This document shows, one piece after another, positions 50,065 to 61,361 of a stretch of DNA of 64,000 bases; the stretch's first letter is position 1, and every line of letters begins with the position of its first letter. Position numbers and translations under genes: made by a program. This DNA is from Cohnella ginsengisoli. GTDB lineage: Bacteria > Bacillota > Bacilli > Paenibacillales > Paenibacillaceae. The stretch covers positions 1,277,868 to 1,341,867 of the forward strand of contig NZ_JAPDHZ010000002.1 in the NCBI RefSeq assembly GCF_029525555.1, in the 5' to 3' direction. The notes beneath the pieces were generated by a model, which was not told the DNA's origin, made no database searches, and saw nothing but the letters and a program-made list of their open reading frames with translations.

Positions 50065-50990
50065 TCATCTCTCTATAATGATCGGCTTGAGGGGGTTTCT
50101 TAAAGTACTGATTTTAACAATGTCCCCTTCGACGAACTTCCGCTGCGCGAAAAAGAAGCCGGCTACCGGGCCGCGGACCGCATGCTGCGGCGATTGGCGA
50201 ATCCGGCCGCCTCCTTCGAGCAAAATACGCATTCGAGTCCCGTTTTCCGCGGGGAGCACGACGAGGACGGTATGAAGCATGAAAATACTTTCCGCGAGCT
50301 GAACGGATAGCAGAACGCTCCCGGCGCCCGCCCGGCGATTGTCATAGAGCGCCTTGTCGATCGGAAACGGCGCTCCCGCCCATGCTTTCTTCGAGGTCCA
50401 GTCCGCTTGTCCTTGCCAGGACGAATGCGCAGGATTGAGACCAAGGGGGGAGAAATACGGTTGCGCACAGATACAAGCTTCCCGTAGAAATGTACCCCTC
50501 CCCCGATGTCCGCCTGATCGCCGCAGAATCCGACCCGCAGCCAACCGTCCTGAACAAACGTTCCAGGGGCTTCGATCATGCGGTGAATAACGGCAGTCAA
50601 GGCGCACATGATCTGATTCGGAGCGGCTTCCTCAGGCAGCCAGCCTTGAAGCGCAGCCTGCGACAGCAATTGAAACGCGCCGAACCGGTACGCAAGCGAC
50701 CGGCCGAGCGGAGGGAACGTGCGTAAACACCGTCTCCTAAATACCACACTTCATGTTTTTTCAACGCAAAATCGACGCGCATGGGATCCCAATCTTCGCC
50801 GAGCAAGTACAGAGCGGTTTCCGTCATGGCCGCGAACAACAGCCAATTGTTATAGCCGGGTTTTCTCGATCGACGATCGGCTGAAAGCCTTCGGAAAAAT
50901 TCATATAATCCGGCGAAAGGGAATCCGTGGCGGCATCGATCGCTTCTCTTGCCATCTGCGCCATCGCGCTCCGCACGCCTCCCGCGTATC
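50065..50990 (-). pseudogene. DUF2264-family protein remnant with internal deletions
   Basis: Three pieces of a DUF2264 protein lie in different frames: AREAIDAATDSLSPDYMNFS with QPIVD; then PGYNNWLLFAAMTETALYLL, MRVDFALKKHEVWYLGDGVY; then TFPPLGRSLAYRFGAFQLL, CALTAVIHRMIEAPGTFVQD, ISTGSLYLCATV, ADWTSKKAWAGAP. At about 50861-50870 and 50719-50726 the text jumps over segments that the family normally has (including the HWDYYNSF region), so tens of codons are missing each time. This is real gene decay, unlike the single-base breaks elsewhere. DUF2264 proteins resemble polysaccharide lyases/hydrolases of the (alpha/alpha) barrel type. The N-terminus is also missing. Confidence 0.75.
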
Positions 50991-51097
50991 GTTTTATGTA
51001 TTCTATAAAGTCGATGAAAAAGGCACAAACGGAAAACGGCCATCTCCGCCCATCGGACGGAAATGGCCATTTTGGCGGCGACGGAGCGCCTTTGCCG

Positions 51098-51976
51098 TCA
51101 GCTCGCCTTCGCGAGCCTTGCGCCGCGCACCGAAGCCGCGGCGTAAACGACGAGCGCTGTCCAGATGAACGCGAAGCCGACCAGCAGCGCCGGCGAGACC
51201 GATTCCTTGAACGCGAATACGCTCAGCAGCAGCATGATCGTCGGCCCGATATATTGGACGAAGCCGAGCGTGGACAGCGACATCCGGGCGGCCGCCCGCG
51301 CGAAGAAGAGCAGCGGCAGCGCCGTCACGACGCCGGACAGTAGCAGCTCGACGAACGTGGACGCAGGCAGCGTCCACGCCGTCGTCTTGCCCGCGGCGGC
51401 CAAGTAGATCCAGTAGCCGAGCGCGATGGGCAGGACGACGGCCGTCTCCGATAGCAAACCGATCGAAGCGTCTTGCCGGATCTTCTTCTTCGCGAAGCCG
51501 TACAACCCGAACGACGCGGCCAGCGAGATCGCGATCCACGGAAAGCGCCCGTAGTCGATGGCGATGATCAGCACCGCGGCGCCGGCGATGGCGATCGCGA
51601 GCCATTGGCCGCGGTTCGGCTTTTCGCGGAGGAAGACGACCGCCAGCAGCACGTTCAGCAGCGGGTTCAAATAATAGCCGAGACTGGTCTCGACGACATG
51701 GCCGTTGTTGACCGCCCAGATGAAGATGAGCCAATTGGCCGCGATCAGCAGTCCGCTGGCGGCGAGCGGCAGCAGGAGCGCGCGGCTGGCCGCAATCCGC
51801 TTCATGTCGCCCCAGCGGCGCTGGACGGCGACGAGAATTCCCATGAAGACGAACGACCAGATCACCCGATGCGACAGAATCTCGCCGGCCGGCACATCGT
51901 TGAACAGCTTCCAATAAAGCGGGAGAACCCCCCACATGATATACGCGATAATCGCATTGACCAACCCGTTGTTCAT
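51098..51976 (-). CDS. rarD: RarD-type EamA-family permease
   Basis: 292 residues, ten transmembrane helices in two EamA halves. The RarD marks are YIMWGVLPLYWKLFNDVPAGEILSHRVIWS split over the first helices, ANWLIFIWAVNNGHVVETSLGYYLNPL and LGFVQYIGPTIMLLL. ATG 51976 is preceded by GAGG at eight bases; two earlier in-frame starts exist. The natural substrate of RarD proteins is not settled. It stands alone on the minus strand. Confidence 0.9.
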   Translation of the reverse strand: MNNGLVNAIIAYIMWGVLPLYWKLFNDVPAGEILSHRVIWSFVFMGILVAVQRRWGDMKRIAASRALLLPLAASGLLIAANWLIFIWAVNNGHVVETSLGYYLNPLLNVLLAVVFLREKPNRGQWLAIAIAGAAVLIIAIDYGRFPWIAISLAASFGLYGFAKKKIRQDASIGLLSETAVVLPIALGYWIYLAAAGKTTAWTLPASTFVELLLSGVVTALPLLFFARAAARMSLSTLGFVQYIGPTIMLLLSVFAFKESVSPALLVGFAFIWTALVVYAAASVRGARLAKAS

Positions 51977-52138
51977 AACCATTTCCTCGCTTCTCGCTCC
52001 GATGTCTGAACGGATTATACGCCTCGATCGGCGAGTAGGCAAAGGAAATAATAAGGAAATGGACGGCGATGGCGTTTACATTGAGCTATAAGTCTCGCCA
52101 ACGCGGAGTACCGGTATTTCGACCGAACGCCGCAAGCG

Positions 52139-53017
52139 TCAATCGTCTAACGGCAGCAGTCGAATCATGCGATAGCCTCCCGCGAAACCCGCCTGCGTCA
52201 CATACTGGTAACAATCCTCCCCGAGTGCATCCTTATGGGAACAGTGAATATGTCCGCAAAAAGAACCGATTATATTGCCATATGGGTTTTCCCGCAGTAA
52301 CTGACAGAAATTCAGGGTCGAGTCCGACGGGGGCCCAACCTGCCATTTCTCCATATGCGTTGCCTCCCATCCCTCGGCAGCCATCATAATGGGTGAGCCC
52401 CAATCTCTCAATACGTCCTTCAACAGGGAAGGAACATATAACGGGATATGGTATAAAAACAAGGTCGGCAATCCCCGCTGCAGTTCGGTCCGGACAAAGG
52501 CCAGCTGATGCGGGCTCACTTGATAGGTACTGTTGTCTACCGCAACAACGTTTATTCCGCCGATCTCGACGGCTTGGCAAGCAGGGTTGCCCCTCGTTAG
52601 CCGATTGAACTTGCCGTATTGCGCCTGGCGCGTGCTCTCTCCCCACGGCTCACCCGGGTATTCCCAATCATGGTTGCCTGGCGTATACAAATTCGGAGCA
52701 TTAAGGCTCTGCAGCCGCGAATGCAGATATTCAAGATTGTTAGCCGTTGCCCCATTTATCATATCTCCGGTCAGAAGGACCCCGTCTACGGAAAGTTCAT
52801 TGGCATATGCCAGCGCCCGTTCAAAATGATTAATCGTGTTCAACGGATCGAAGCTATAAGCAGCAATCGAATCGACGAGCACCTTCAAGCCTTCTTGCGC
52901 ATCCGTCACGTTCATATGGCTGTCAGTTACGTGAAGCAACGTGACCGGACAGGTCAATCCTTCGATGCGGATCAGAGCCTGATTGTCGCTGATTACGTGT
53001 ATATGTTCAATTTTCAC
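52139..53017 (-). CDS. Calcineurin-like metallophosphoesterase
   Basis: 292 residues with the complete metal-binding set: TDSHM (about 31-35), LTGDMIN, PGNHDW, LYHIPL and GHIHCSH. No signal peptide. Its start overlaps the stop of the HAD phosphatase gene by 11 bases, so the two are probably translated together and may work in one pathway, for example removing phosphates from sugar or nucleotide compounds. The AT-richer codon choice compared with neighbours hints at a different history. Confidence 0.88.
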   Translation of the reverse strand: MKIEHIHVISDNQALIRIEGLTCPVTLLHVTDSHMNVTDAQEGLKVLVDSIAAYSFDPLNTINHFERALAYANELSVDGVLLTGDMINGATANNLEYLHSRLQSLNAPNLYTPGNHDWEYPGEPWGESTRQAQYGKFNRLTRGNPACQAVEIGGINVVAVDNSTYQVSPHQLAFVRTELQRGLPTLFLYHIPLYVPSLLKDVLRDWGSPIMMAAEGWEATHMEKWQVGPPSDSTLNFCQLLRENPYGNIIGSFCGHIHCSHKDALGEDCYQYVTQAGFAGGYRMIRLLPLDD

Positions 53018-53849
53018 TGAGTAGGCCTCCTATATGGGTGAACAAGTCCGGCAAATGGCGCACGACGATGTCGGCCGCTTGGCGGTCTGCGGCATGCCGA
53101 TCGTTCATGGCATCCGGCTTAGTCGATCCATTTAACCAAACGGTCCGCACCCCGGCTCCTTTACCCCCTCTAATATCCGTGTCATAATTGTCTCCCACCA
53201 TTATCGCTTGAGACGCGGAGACTTCGCACAATGACAAGGCGTATCGGAACATGTACGGCTCGGGCTTGCCTATATAGGAAGCGGAGATTCCGGAAGCGAC
53301 TTCGATCGCAGCTACAAGCGCTCCTGTCTCCGGCACTCTCCGGCCTCCAGCCCCTGGATGATATCCATCCGGGTTAGAGGCAAACAGCTTGGCTCCGCTG
53401 CCGACGGCATGAACGATGCGCTCCAACTGCCGATAGGTGAAGGCCGCATCCAGGCCAATGACGACGGCATCCGGCCGCGTATCATCTTGCAGCGGACGAA
53501 CTGTATGTCCGGAGAGCCGATGCGCCTCGGCAAATGCGGGGCTGCCGGCCACGCTAACGACAAGACTGCCGTATTTTTCTTTTAAAAATCTGGCCGAATA
53601 TTCCGTTGCCGTTACGATTGCAAGATCCGACACCTCAAGTCCCATCCGGTTAAGCCGCGCTGCAACCTCTTTCGCCGAATGTCTGGAATTGTTCGTAACA
53701 AACGCTTCGCGATAACCGAGACGCCGGATTCGTCTTAACATTTCCCTGGCGCCGGGTGCCGCTTTGTTTCCGAAGTATAATGTTCCGTCCAGGTCGAAGA
53801 GCCAGGCCCGTATCTCTCCGCCGTCTCTCAGAACCGTGTTATTCCGCAT
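53007..53849 (-). CDS. HAD-superfamily subfamily IIA phosphatase (NagD-like)
   Basis: 280 residues. Catalytic motif I is FDLDGTLYFG (about 18-27), motif II TNNSR, the C2 cap is the NagD/AraL type, then KPEPYMF and motif IV VGDNYDTDI. ATG 53849 follows GAGGGGG. NagD/AraL-type enzymes dephosphorylate sugar phosphates or nucleotides. It overlaps the metallophosphoesterase gene, giving a two-gene operon behind the terminator at 53879-53931. Confidence 0.9.
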   Translation of the reverse strand: MRNNTVLRDGGEIRAWLFDLDGTLYFGNKAAPGAREMLRRIRRLGYREAFVTNNSRHSAKEVAARLNRMGLEVSDLAIVTATEYSARFLKEKYGSLVVSVAGSPAFAEAHRLSGHTVRPLQDDTRPDAVVIGLDAAFTYRQLERIVHAVGSGAKLFASNPDGYHPGAGGRRVPETGALVAAIEVASGISASYIGKPEPYMFRYALSLCEVSASQAIMVGDNYDTDIRGGKGAGVRTVWLNGSTKPDAMNDRHAADRQAADIVVRHLPDLFTHIGGLLSEN

Positions 53850-53878
53850 TCGCAAGCCCCCTCGAAAAATGGAAACAG

Positions 53879-53931
53879 AAAAAGCTTCAACGGAAACAGA
53901 CGGGTTTTCGCCGTCTGTGACCGTTTGAAGC
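53879..53931 (-). terminator. Terminator of the SLH protein gene
   Basis: A two-part stem: GCTTCAA and TTGAAGC flank CGG/CCG, then ACAGACGG pairs with CCGTCTGT around GTTTTCG. On the minus strand five T follow (53883-53879). It separates the glycan operon from the HAD/metallophosphoesterase pair. Confidence 0.85.
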
Positions 53932-53949
53932 ATTCGTACATGCTTGACT

Positions 53950-55566
53950 TCAATCAGCCAGTTGCGACCAAATTCCATACATAACCTGCGCGGCTTCGGC
54001 TCGCGAAGCGGATGCCGTCGGACGGAAAGTCTGGCCGCTGCCCTGCAGGACGCCGGCGGAAACCAGCGCGCCGATGCCTTCCCGCGCATAAGCGGCGATA
54101 TCGGACGCGTCTTTGAAAACGACGCCGCTCGCCGCCGGTCCCTCCGGTGCGGCAAGCCGCCCCGTCGAGACAAGCGCCCGATAGACCATCGCGCTCAGCT
54201 CCTGCCTTGAAATTTGCGCATTCGGACGAAAACGGCCTGTGCCATCCCCTTCGACGATGCCCTCGCCGACCGCGGCGCGAAGCGAAGCCGAATAATACGC
54301 GCCGGAACTCACGTCCTTAAAAGAAGGCGCCTCGCCTGAATCGCTGCCGCTCTCCGTCTCGCGTTCCAACGTTCTCATCAATAGCGCTACGAACTCGGCT
54401 CTCGATACCGGTGCCGAAGGATCGAAGGCGCCGTCCGTCCTTCCCTTGACGATCTCCCTGGCAGCCAGCGCGCCTACGGCCCGATGCGCCCAATGGGAGG
54501 CGGGCACATCGCCGAACGTCCGGCCGTCGTACGCTACGGCATAGGTGCTGAGATGCGTGGTTCGGAAAAGGACGTTGCCGTTCTCGTATCGGCCGTTCGG
54601 GACCGTCGTCGATCGGCCGCTCTCGTCCACGAACCGGGCGACAAGCCGCTCGGTCGCTTCAGTCTCCGCCTGCGTAGGCGTATAGGGAATCGCTACGTTG
54701 GCCGGCGAAGCGAGGTTGCTCCAGTCGATGCGCTTCCCGTCGAGCCCCACGCTGATATCGACCGCCGGACGATTGCCGACGTTCGCGCGCGCGGCCTCGC
54801 TCCAGCCGTCGCGGTTCGCTTCTGCGATCGTAAATTCCGCGACCGAAGCGACCGCTTCGTCCAGCATGTCCGAGGCGACCGCTACGGCTGCGATCGGCGT
54901 TGCCATCGTGAAAAGCGCCGATTTGGCGTTCGTTTGAAGGGCCGCCGCGGGGAGCGCGATCCGATAACCCTGCGCGGCTTCCGCTGCGTTTGCCTGAATC
55001 GTAATGCGGCGGATGCCGGCGGCGTCGGGCTTCGCCAAGGCCATCGCCCGATTCAGCGCTTCGCTGCCGATCGCGGCGAAGACGAAGCCATTTGCGCCAT
55101 CGCGGCTCCATGCCGGCGTCAACACAACCGATCCGTCGGTCGCGGACGCCATTTGAACGTCGCCCGCGCCTGGCGCGGCATTCGCGCCCGAATCGCCGCC
55201 GCTCGTCGGCGCGGCGCCCGAATACGTATATTCGGCTTCCAGGGGCGCTCCTCCGCCCGCCGACGAACCGATCGCGCGAACGCGGTAAGTCCCCTTCGTC
55301 TCGGAACGGCTTACGTAACTGAAGCGAAAGCCGCCCGCTTCGTCCGTCTTTTTCTGATTAAAATAGTCCATCCGGCCGTCCGGGTCCGTGACCGTGACCA
55401 GAACCTCGCCGCCTGCTTCGGGAAGCCTGCCCGCGATGACTACCGTTCGGTCGTTTTGATCGATTTTCGCCGTCAGCTCGCCTGCGGCAGCGGCCGCGTT
55501 CGCACCGGCCGGCAGGAGCTGAACGGCCAGCACCGTGATCAGCAGCAGCAATATCCACTTTCTCAT
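53950..55566 (-). CDS. SLH-domain surface protein
   Basis: 538 residues: signal peptide (RKWILLLLITVLAVQLLPAG, ANA), an Ig-like adhesion domain with VLVTVTDPDGRMDYF and VSRSETKGTYRVRAIG, a middle domain of about 200 residues of unknown type (beginning GDVQMASATDGSVVL), and three SLH repeats at about 370-538 (FGDVPASHWAHRAVGAL; FKDVSSGAYYSASLRAAVGEG; FKDASDIAAYAREGIGALVSAG). ATG 55566 follows GAGGAGGA. SLH repeats bind pyruvylated cell-wall polymer, so it is held on the surface. It is the last gene after the beta-helix protein and may dock or present it. Confidence 0.87.
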   Translation of the reverse strand: MRKWILLLLITVLAVQLLPAGANAAAAAGELTAKIDQNDRTVVIAGRLPEAGGEVLVTVTDPDGRMDYFNQKKTDEAGGFRFSYVSRSETKGTYRVRAIGSSAGGGAPLEAEYTYSGAAPTSGGDSGANAAPGAGDVQMASATDGSVVLTPAWSRDGANGFVFAAIGSEALNRAMALAKPDAAGIRRITIQANAAEAAQGYRIALPAAALQTNAKSALFTMATPIAAVAVASDMLDEAVASVAEFTIAEANRDGWSEAARANVGNRPAVDISVGLDGKRIDWSNLASPANVAIPYTPTQAETEATERLVARFVDESGRSTTVPNGRYENGNVLFRTTHLSTYAVAYDGRTFGDVPASHWAHRAVGALAAREIVKGRTDGAFDPSAPVSRAEFVALLMRTLERETESGSDSGEAPSFKDVSSGAYYSASLRAAVGEGIVEGDGTGRFRPNAQISRQELSAMVYRALVSTGRLAAPEGPAASGVVFKDASDIAAYAREGIGALVSAGVLQGSGQTFRPTASASRAEAAQVMYGIWSQLAD

Positions 55567-55628
55567 AGCCGATGTCCTCCTCCGCGCCGGACGCAACCGA
55601 TGCCGCCCGGCGTCTCTGATCGTATCGC

Positions 55629-58600
55629 TCACTCGCCGGCCAGCACGGCCGGCTCGCTTAAAATGCCGGTCGGGGCCAGAAAATCGCTGCCGCTCACGAC
55701 GAACAGCTTCGCTTTAAATCCGGCTACCGCGTTCGGCAGTTTGAAGCCCGCCGTCAGCGTCGACGTCTCGCCGGCCGCGAGCGTCTGCGTCCGGTACGAG
55801 AAGTTGACCAGCGCGCCGTCCTCGCCCGAGTCGTCGTACAAGGCCGTCACGAGCGTGACCGTCTGCGCCGCCGCGCCGTTGTTCGTCGCTTGAAGCATGC
55901 CCGTGAGCAGCTCGCCTGGCGCAAGTCCCGCAGGATGCCCGTTATGGCCGACCTTGAAGGACGTCGATATCGTAAAGGGCGAATCGACGTTCACCGTGTA
56001 GACGACAGGCTCCTGTCCTTTGGTCGATTGCAAAATCAGCTTCATGCCGTCCTCGACCGTGCCTCCGGCGACGGGCGTCGTCCCGTCCGCCCGGAACAGA
56101 CCGATCTCGGCGTTAACGGAGGCAAGCCGGCTCAGGAACGTATCGACCGCTTCTCCGTGCCGCACGCCGGCAATCGTACGGGCCGATTCATCGATCGCAT
56201 AGGCGGCGGAGATGAGAAGGGATTCGTCCGTCAGCACTTTGAACTCCTTCATCGTCGCCCAGTTGCCCCAGCCCGCGATCATGTTGACTCGCACGTACCG
56301 ATAGCTGCCCGCGACGTCGTCCGCAAAAGAAGGGCCCTGCACCGCATTGTCCGACCGATCGGCGAGCATCGTCCAGTCCGTCCCGTCGTTCGAGCCCTCG
56401 AGCGTGTACTTCCAAGGGTCGTTCGTGAGATACAGTTGCTCGATTCTGCTCAAGTGATAAGACCTGCCAAGGTCCACCTGGAGAAATTGCGGCAGATCGC
56501 CGTTCGCCGCTACCCAGGCCGTCGCTTCGTCGCCGTCTGCCGCCATCGCCGGATCGGAGCTGGGCGCGTTGTTGCTGGAAGCGATGACCGGCTTGCCTTG
56601 CGACACGTTCGCGCTGGCCGTTGCGCGTTCGGTCAGCAGCGCCGTCCGGTACGAGGAGGCGTCGCCGATCGTATTCTCGCCTTGGCCGAAGTTCGTCAAG
56701 ATCCCCTTCAGCTGGCCGTTCGCGCGGAAATCGCCGATCATTACGCCCAGTCCGAGCTTCATATTCGGACCCGGCGTAAAAGACTCCCCGTTTTTGCGGA
56801 GCGCGCTCCACGGCAAGAACGCTTCGAGCGAGTAGCCGTCGGCCGTCTTTTTCCCGGCAACCTTCACGCCCGCCCGATAATCGGCGCCGCCCCATTTCCA
56901 ATGCTCGTACCAGGCGGCCGGTCCGCTCTGATCGCTGCCGGACGTCGGCACGAAGTCGAAAATGTAAGCGTCGCCTGTACCGGACGTTTTGCGGTTCATC
57001 GGGTCGACCGTCAGCTGGATGACATCGTTGTTGTTCAGCGGGTCTCCCTGGCCGTAAGGATTAAAATACTCGTTATCCCGAACCGTTCCCGCCAAATAAA
57101 GCCCGAAGGAATCCCACATCAGTCGGACGGTTCCGGTCAAGTCCGTTTCGGTCGCGCCGATCAGCGCGCCGTCCCCCTGCGCGACCTGCGTTTCGTCGCT
57201 CATGTCGATCGGTTCGGCCCCCGTCCATTCACCGGCGCCGATCTCTCCGTCGATGTCGGGCTTCGCCGCCGCCTTGCCGACCGTCATGATCGGCGTCGCC
57301 TTCGCGCCGCCGAAAAACAGCCCGCTCACGGTCGCCTTGCTGTCCGCGGCACCGGTCACCTTGACGACGACATGGCCCGCCGCATCGAATACGTAATAAA
57401 CGCCGTCGCCGAAATTTTCGATCGTACGCGGTTCGATGAGCGCATGTCCCGCTTCATCCTCGACCGTCACCGACTGCTTCATGCCTTCGCGATTCCAGTC
57501 CGCCATGTAGAAGGCGATCCGGTGCGTCAAGCCGTCTTTCAGATCGAGATCGTAGGCGAGCGTGCCTCCCTTATCCTGCGAGACGAGGGCGGCTGCCGAT
57601 CTTGCCGTGCCCTGGGCATTAGTGAGCGCTCTGCGATCGGAGGTCGCCTCCTGCAGGACGACGGGGCTTGCGCCGCTCGTCTCGCTCAGCACGGCATAGG
57701 CGGGGAGCTTCGCTTCCAGCTTTTCGAGCTTGTAGCCTTCCCGTCCGAACCGGCTGCGCCAATCGCCCGAGGTCGCCGTGTCGAGCGCGACGAACTCGGC
57801 TTTGAGCGCTTCCGGCAGGTAGGTCATGTTCGTCAGCGTGAACCCGTCGGCGCTTCCTTCGAGGAAGGGAACCTGCGCGTCGCCGCGATCGACGGTCACA
57901 TTTTGAATCGTGCCCGTCGAGCGGGTGTTCGGAAAAAACTTGATGCCGCCGCTGGAGTTCCCGGGGCTCCTGCCGAAGTTGCGAATCGTCGCGCCGTCCA
58001 CATGGGCGCCGTCGGTACCGCCTACCCCGCCGTTGTCGAAGATCATGATGCCGGCGCCGTCGATGCCGTCTATAACCGCATTGCGCAGCGTGACATTTGA
58101 AGCGTCGGTACCGCCTTCAAAATCGAAACCGACGCCGTCGTAGCCCTGCGAGCCTTTGCCGATGTTGCGAAGCTCGACCCCGTCAAACACGACGTTTTTG
58201 GAATTGGCGACGACGATGCCGCCGATGCCGTAGGGGTTGACGCCGTCGTGCGTGCCGCCCAGCATACCCACGTTTTCCGCGCTGATATTCGTGATGGTCG
58301 CATCCACCATGAACAGGAAGTTGAAGCCCCACTGCTTGGCGTTCGTCGCGGTCAGACCGTCGATCGTCACGTCCTTGAACCTGGCGTTCGTGCCGAACCC
58401 CGCCGTGTTCGTATATTGGGAGATCGCCCCCCTGGAAGAGCGGCGTATTCACGTTGTCGAAGACGATCGACTTCATCGTAAGTCCGCGCAGATGGTACGT
58501 CGACGCATTGCCGTTCCCCTTCAGGGCGATCCCCGTCGAAAAGTGGTTATACAGATTCGGCTTGCTGTTGAACGTATCGTCCATGTCGCGGATGTCGAGG

Positions 58601-59091
58601 TTTTCGAAAGCGAGCGACCGCTTGTCGTAGACGCCGTCGAATTCCGCGTTGATGCCCGTCATCGCCTTCTCCATCGCGATGCCGTCGATGCGCCAGCCTT
58701 CCTCGTTATGGAGCGTGATCGCCGACGCGTCGGTCATTTGGGGGGAAATAAGCGGCTTGTCCCCCGTCCCGTAGGACGACAGCTCGATGGGCAGTTCCGG
58801 GGTACCGCTGCCGCGCAAGGTCAGCGTCTCTCCCGTCCAACGGTCGCCCGACTTGAGCAAAATGCGGTCGCCGGGCTGAAACGTCTGCGCCGACACGTGC
58901 GTCAACGTCTTCCAGGCGGTCGTCTCCGACAATCCGTCCGCGGCGTCGTCTCCCTCCGACTGGCTGACGTAGTATACGGCCGCATCTGCCGCATGTACGA
59001 CCGCCGGCGAGAATACGAAGCCGACCAGCTGCAGGATAAGCAGGAGGGAAAAAGCCGTCATCAGAGCCGGCCTTAAACGTTTATGATTCAT
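55629..59091 (-). CDS. Secreted beta-helix/CBM9-like/discoidin protein, frame broken at C6
   Basis: About 1,153 residues. Signal peptide (PALMTAFSLLLILQLVGFVF, VHA-AD); right-handed parallel beta-helix to about 430 (repeated GI..N..N/V..D rungs such as NVVFDGVELRNIGKGSQGYD); a spacer domain; a CBM9-like DOMON domain at about 610-820 (KPDIDGEIGAGEWTGAEPID, LYLAGTVRDNEYFNP); an F5/8-type C domain at about 830-953 (WVAANGDLPQFLQVDLGRSY); and a tail of Ig-like strands. Frames join at 58427-58432: five bases instead of six gives FQGAISQYTNTAGFGTNARF. The beta-helix fold is used by many polysaccharide lyases and hydrolases; no catalytic set is recognisable. It is in line with a glycosidase and importer. 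Confidence 0.78.
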
Positions 59092-59182
59092 GGATCATCG
59101 TCTCCTTCATGGCATGTATTCGCTTTCATTTTACAGTTGAAGCGTAGACTTGGTTATCGACCATCCCCGGTTATCGGCCGTC

Positions 59183-61325
59183 CTATTTTTCTGTTTCTGC
59201 GTCTGATTCTGCTTCCGCGCTCATCGTTCGCAAAAACAGACAGCCGTACGGCTGCAGCCGCAGCCTGAACGGCAGCGCCACGCGCGCCCGGCTCCCCGTC
59301 TCCGGATCGCAAGCCACGGCTTCCGTCAGGCCGGGCCTTCCTTCCAGCACCGCTTCCGCCGTGCCGTCGCCGGCATGGAGCAGCATGAGCAGCTCCTCGC
59401 CGTCCTTGTCGTACCGGCTCATGAACAGCCGTTCGCCGCCGACGTCTGCGACCCGAAGCGCAGGCTGTTCTGCCGCTTCGTCCCGGACGCGACTTATGCT
59501 GGCCGCCGCCTCGCTCGCGGAGACAAGCTCGCACGCGCGCATCCGCCGGACGACTTCGGCATGCTCCCCGGCGTAAATACCGCTTGTCGGCAGCGATCCG
59601 GTCCAGACGACTCGTCCGCCAGCCGACTCGAAGCGCTGCAGTTTCTCCAGCACGGCGAGCGGAACGACCTCCGCGCCATGCATCAGCACCGCGCGATAGG
59701 GGATGCCGCCGACGGCAAGCGCGCCATCCTCGAGCCCGGCATCCAAGATCGCCTCATCGTCGAGAAAGTTAAAATCCAGTCCCGCCGACAAGAGCCCGCG
59801 CGCCGTCGCCAGCAGCGATTCGTGACGGCGCCACATCGCTTCGGGCTGGCGGCGCACCGCTTGACGAATCGGCTTGTAGTCGGCCTGATACGTCCCGATG
59901 GCGTAGTAGACGCCGACGTCGGGTCTGTGCGCCGCGCCTTCCAGCATGACGCCGAGCCTGCCGACATGCGCGCAGTAGCGCCGATATTTCGACGCCTCCA
60001 TATCCAATGCATTGTAATAAGAATTGATGTGCGTCACCCCGCCCATATAGAGCAGGTTGGCGGTCCCCGTCATGTCGTCAATCGTCGCTTCGCCGTCGTA
60101 TGCATACGCGCCGGACGGATCGAAATGAACCGGGCAAATCTCGGCCATCACGTCCCGGCGGCCGGCGGCTCGCGCAGCGGAGCTGACGAACTTCGGCGCA
60201 AGCAGATAGCCGAACGGATCGTCGATATAGCGCTGCGGTCTGGTCGTCAGCATGTCGACGCCTGGAAACGGCATCTCCCGCAGTACGCGCATCAGACTTC
60301 CATAATAAGCGGCGTGATACACCATGCTCTCTTCCAACAGGGCGTGACCCGAAAAGCGGATGCCCCGCGTCCCGCACCAGTCCGCAAGCTGACGAAAATA
60401 GCTCTCGGCAAGCAAATTGGCGACGGTCCGGTAAAACTGCACGCGAACGGTTCGCTCCATCTTGCCGTCGCCTTCAAACAGCGCATGGAGGCAAGGCGCG
60501 AGTGCCTCGCCATGCTCCCGTTCAAACCGTCCGGGCAGCGCCTCCGTCCACGGAACGACGGCTTGCTCGTACGTATCCTCCGTATTTTGATACGCGGCCA
60601 TCAGGCTCGGCTCGTCTGTAAAGAATGCGGACACCGCTTCGCCGATTCGTCCATGTCCGATATGAGCCGCATACGGCTCGTAAGTCGTCTCAATAAACCT
60701 CCGCACCGCCCGGTCGTCCAGCAGATTGGGATAACGGCGCGGCGACCAGCCGTTCCGTTCGGCATGGGTGCCTTCATATAGGAACTTCTCCACGTAAGCG
60801 TACAGCACCCAATCTCCTTCGATGCCGTTCGTCCGCACCGTCGCGCCGTCATCGGCGGTTTCCGCGCGGCACGCTGTCGTGCCATCCGTATCGTCCGCAA
60901 GCGGATGCACGGATGCGGAATAAAAGCGAATGCCGTCATCCGGCAGCGCCAAGACCACCGGTGCGATTCCGCTGCCGTACACGGATATCCGGTACAGCCC
61001 CCGCGCTTGAAGCTCGGGATGCTCCGACAGCGTAAGACCGTCCGCCGACCCGCTGGGATAGCCTTTTTTCGTCGTACAGCCAGACGCCGAGTCCCATCCG
61101 CCTCGCCGCGTCTATATGCGCATCGAGCTCGCGAAAGGCGCACTTGTCCTTCAAATAGCGATCGTCCCAGGATACGTTCGTTACGATGCCGCCGATCCCA
61201 AGCGTTGCCAGTCGATCCAGCTTCTCTTGCGGATCGCTTCCCCAATCGTGCACGATCTGATAAGGCCTCAATCGAGGCGGAGGCGTTTCGAACGCATTTC
61301 CTATGCCGCTTTTCGCATCGTTCAT
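59183..61325 (-). CDS. Large TIM-barrel glycosidase of unclear family (GH106-like N-terminus), frame broken at T6
   Basis: About 713 residues, no signal peptide. The N-terminal part reads LGIGGIVTNVSW, then a helix and RRMGLGVWLYDEKGYPSGSADG, a strand-7-like layout also seen in GH106 rhamnosidase-like proteins. FFTDEPSL at about 234-241 offers a candidate catalytic D-E pair. Later segments include MAEICPVHFDPSG, GGVTHINSYYNALDMEASKY and a C-terminal beta domain ending QPYGCLFLR. Frames join at 61064-61069; five bases instead of six gives YDEKGYPSGSADGLTLSEH. It sits between the importer and the beta-helix protein genes. I cannot place it in a named family. Confidence 0.75.
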
Positions 61326-61361
61326 CGTTGCGCAATCCTCCTCGTTCGCCTGACGAGCGAA

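Noticed and set aside
2220..61325. Programmed ribosomal frameshifting as the cause of the split genes
   Set aside because: The breaks occur in some twenty unrelated genes of both directions and several families that are never frameshifted elsewhere; slippery heptamers with stimulatory structures are not consistently present.
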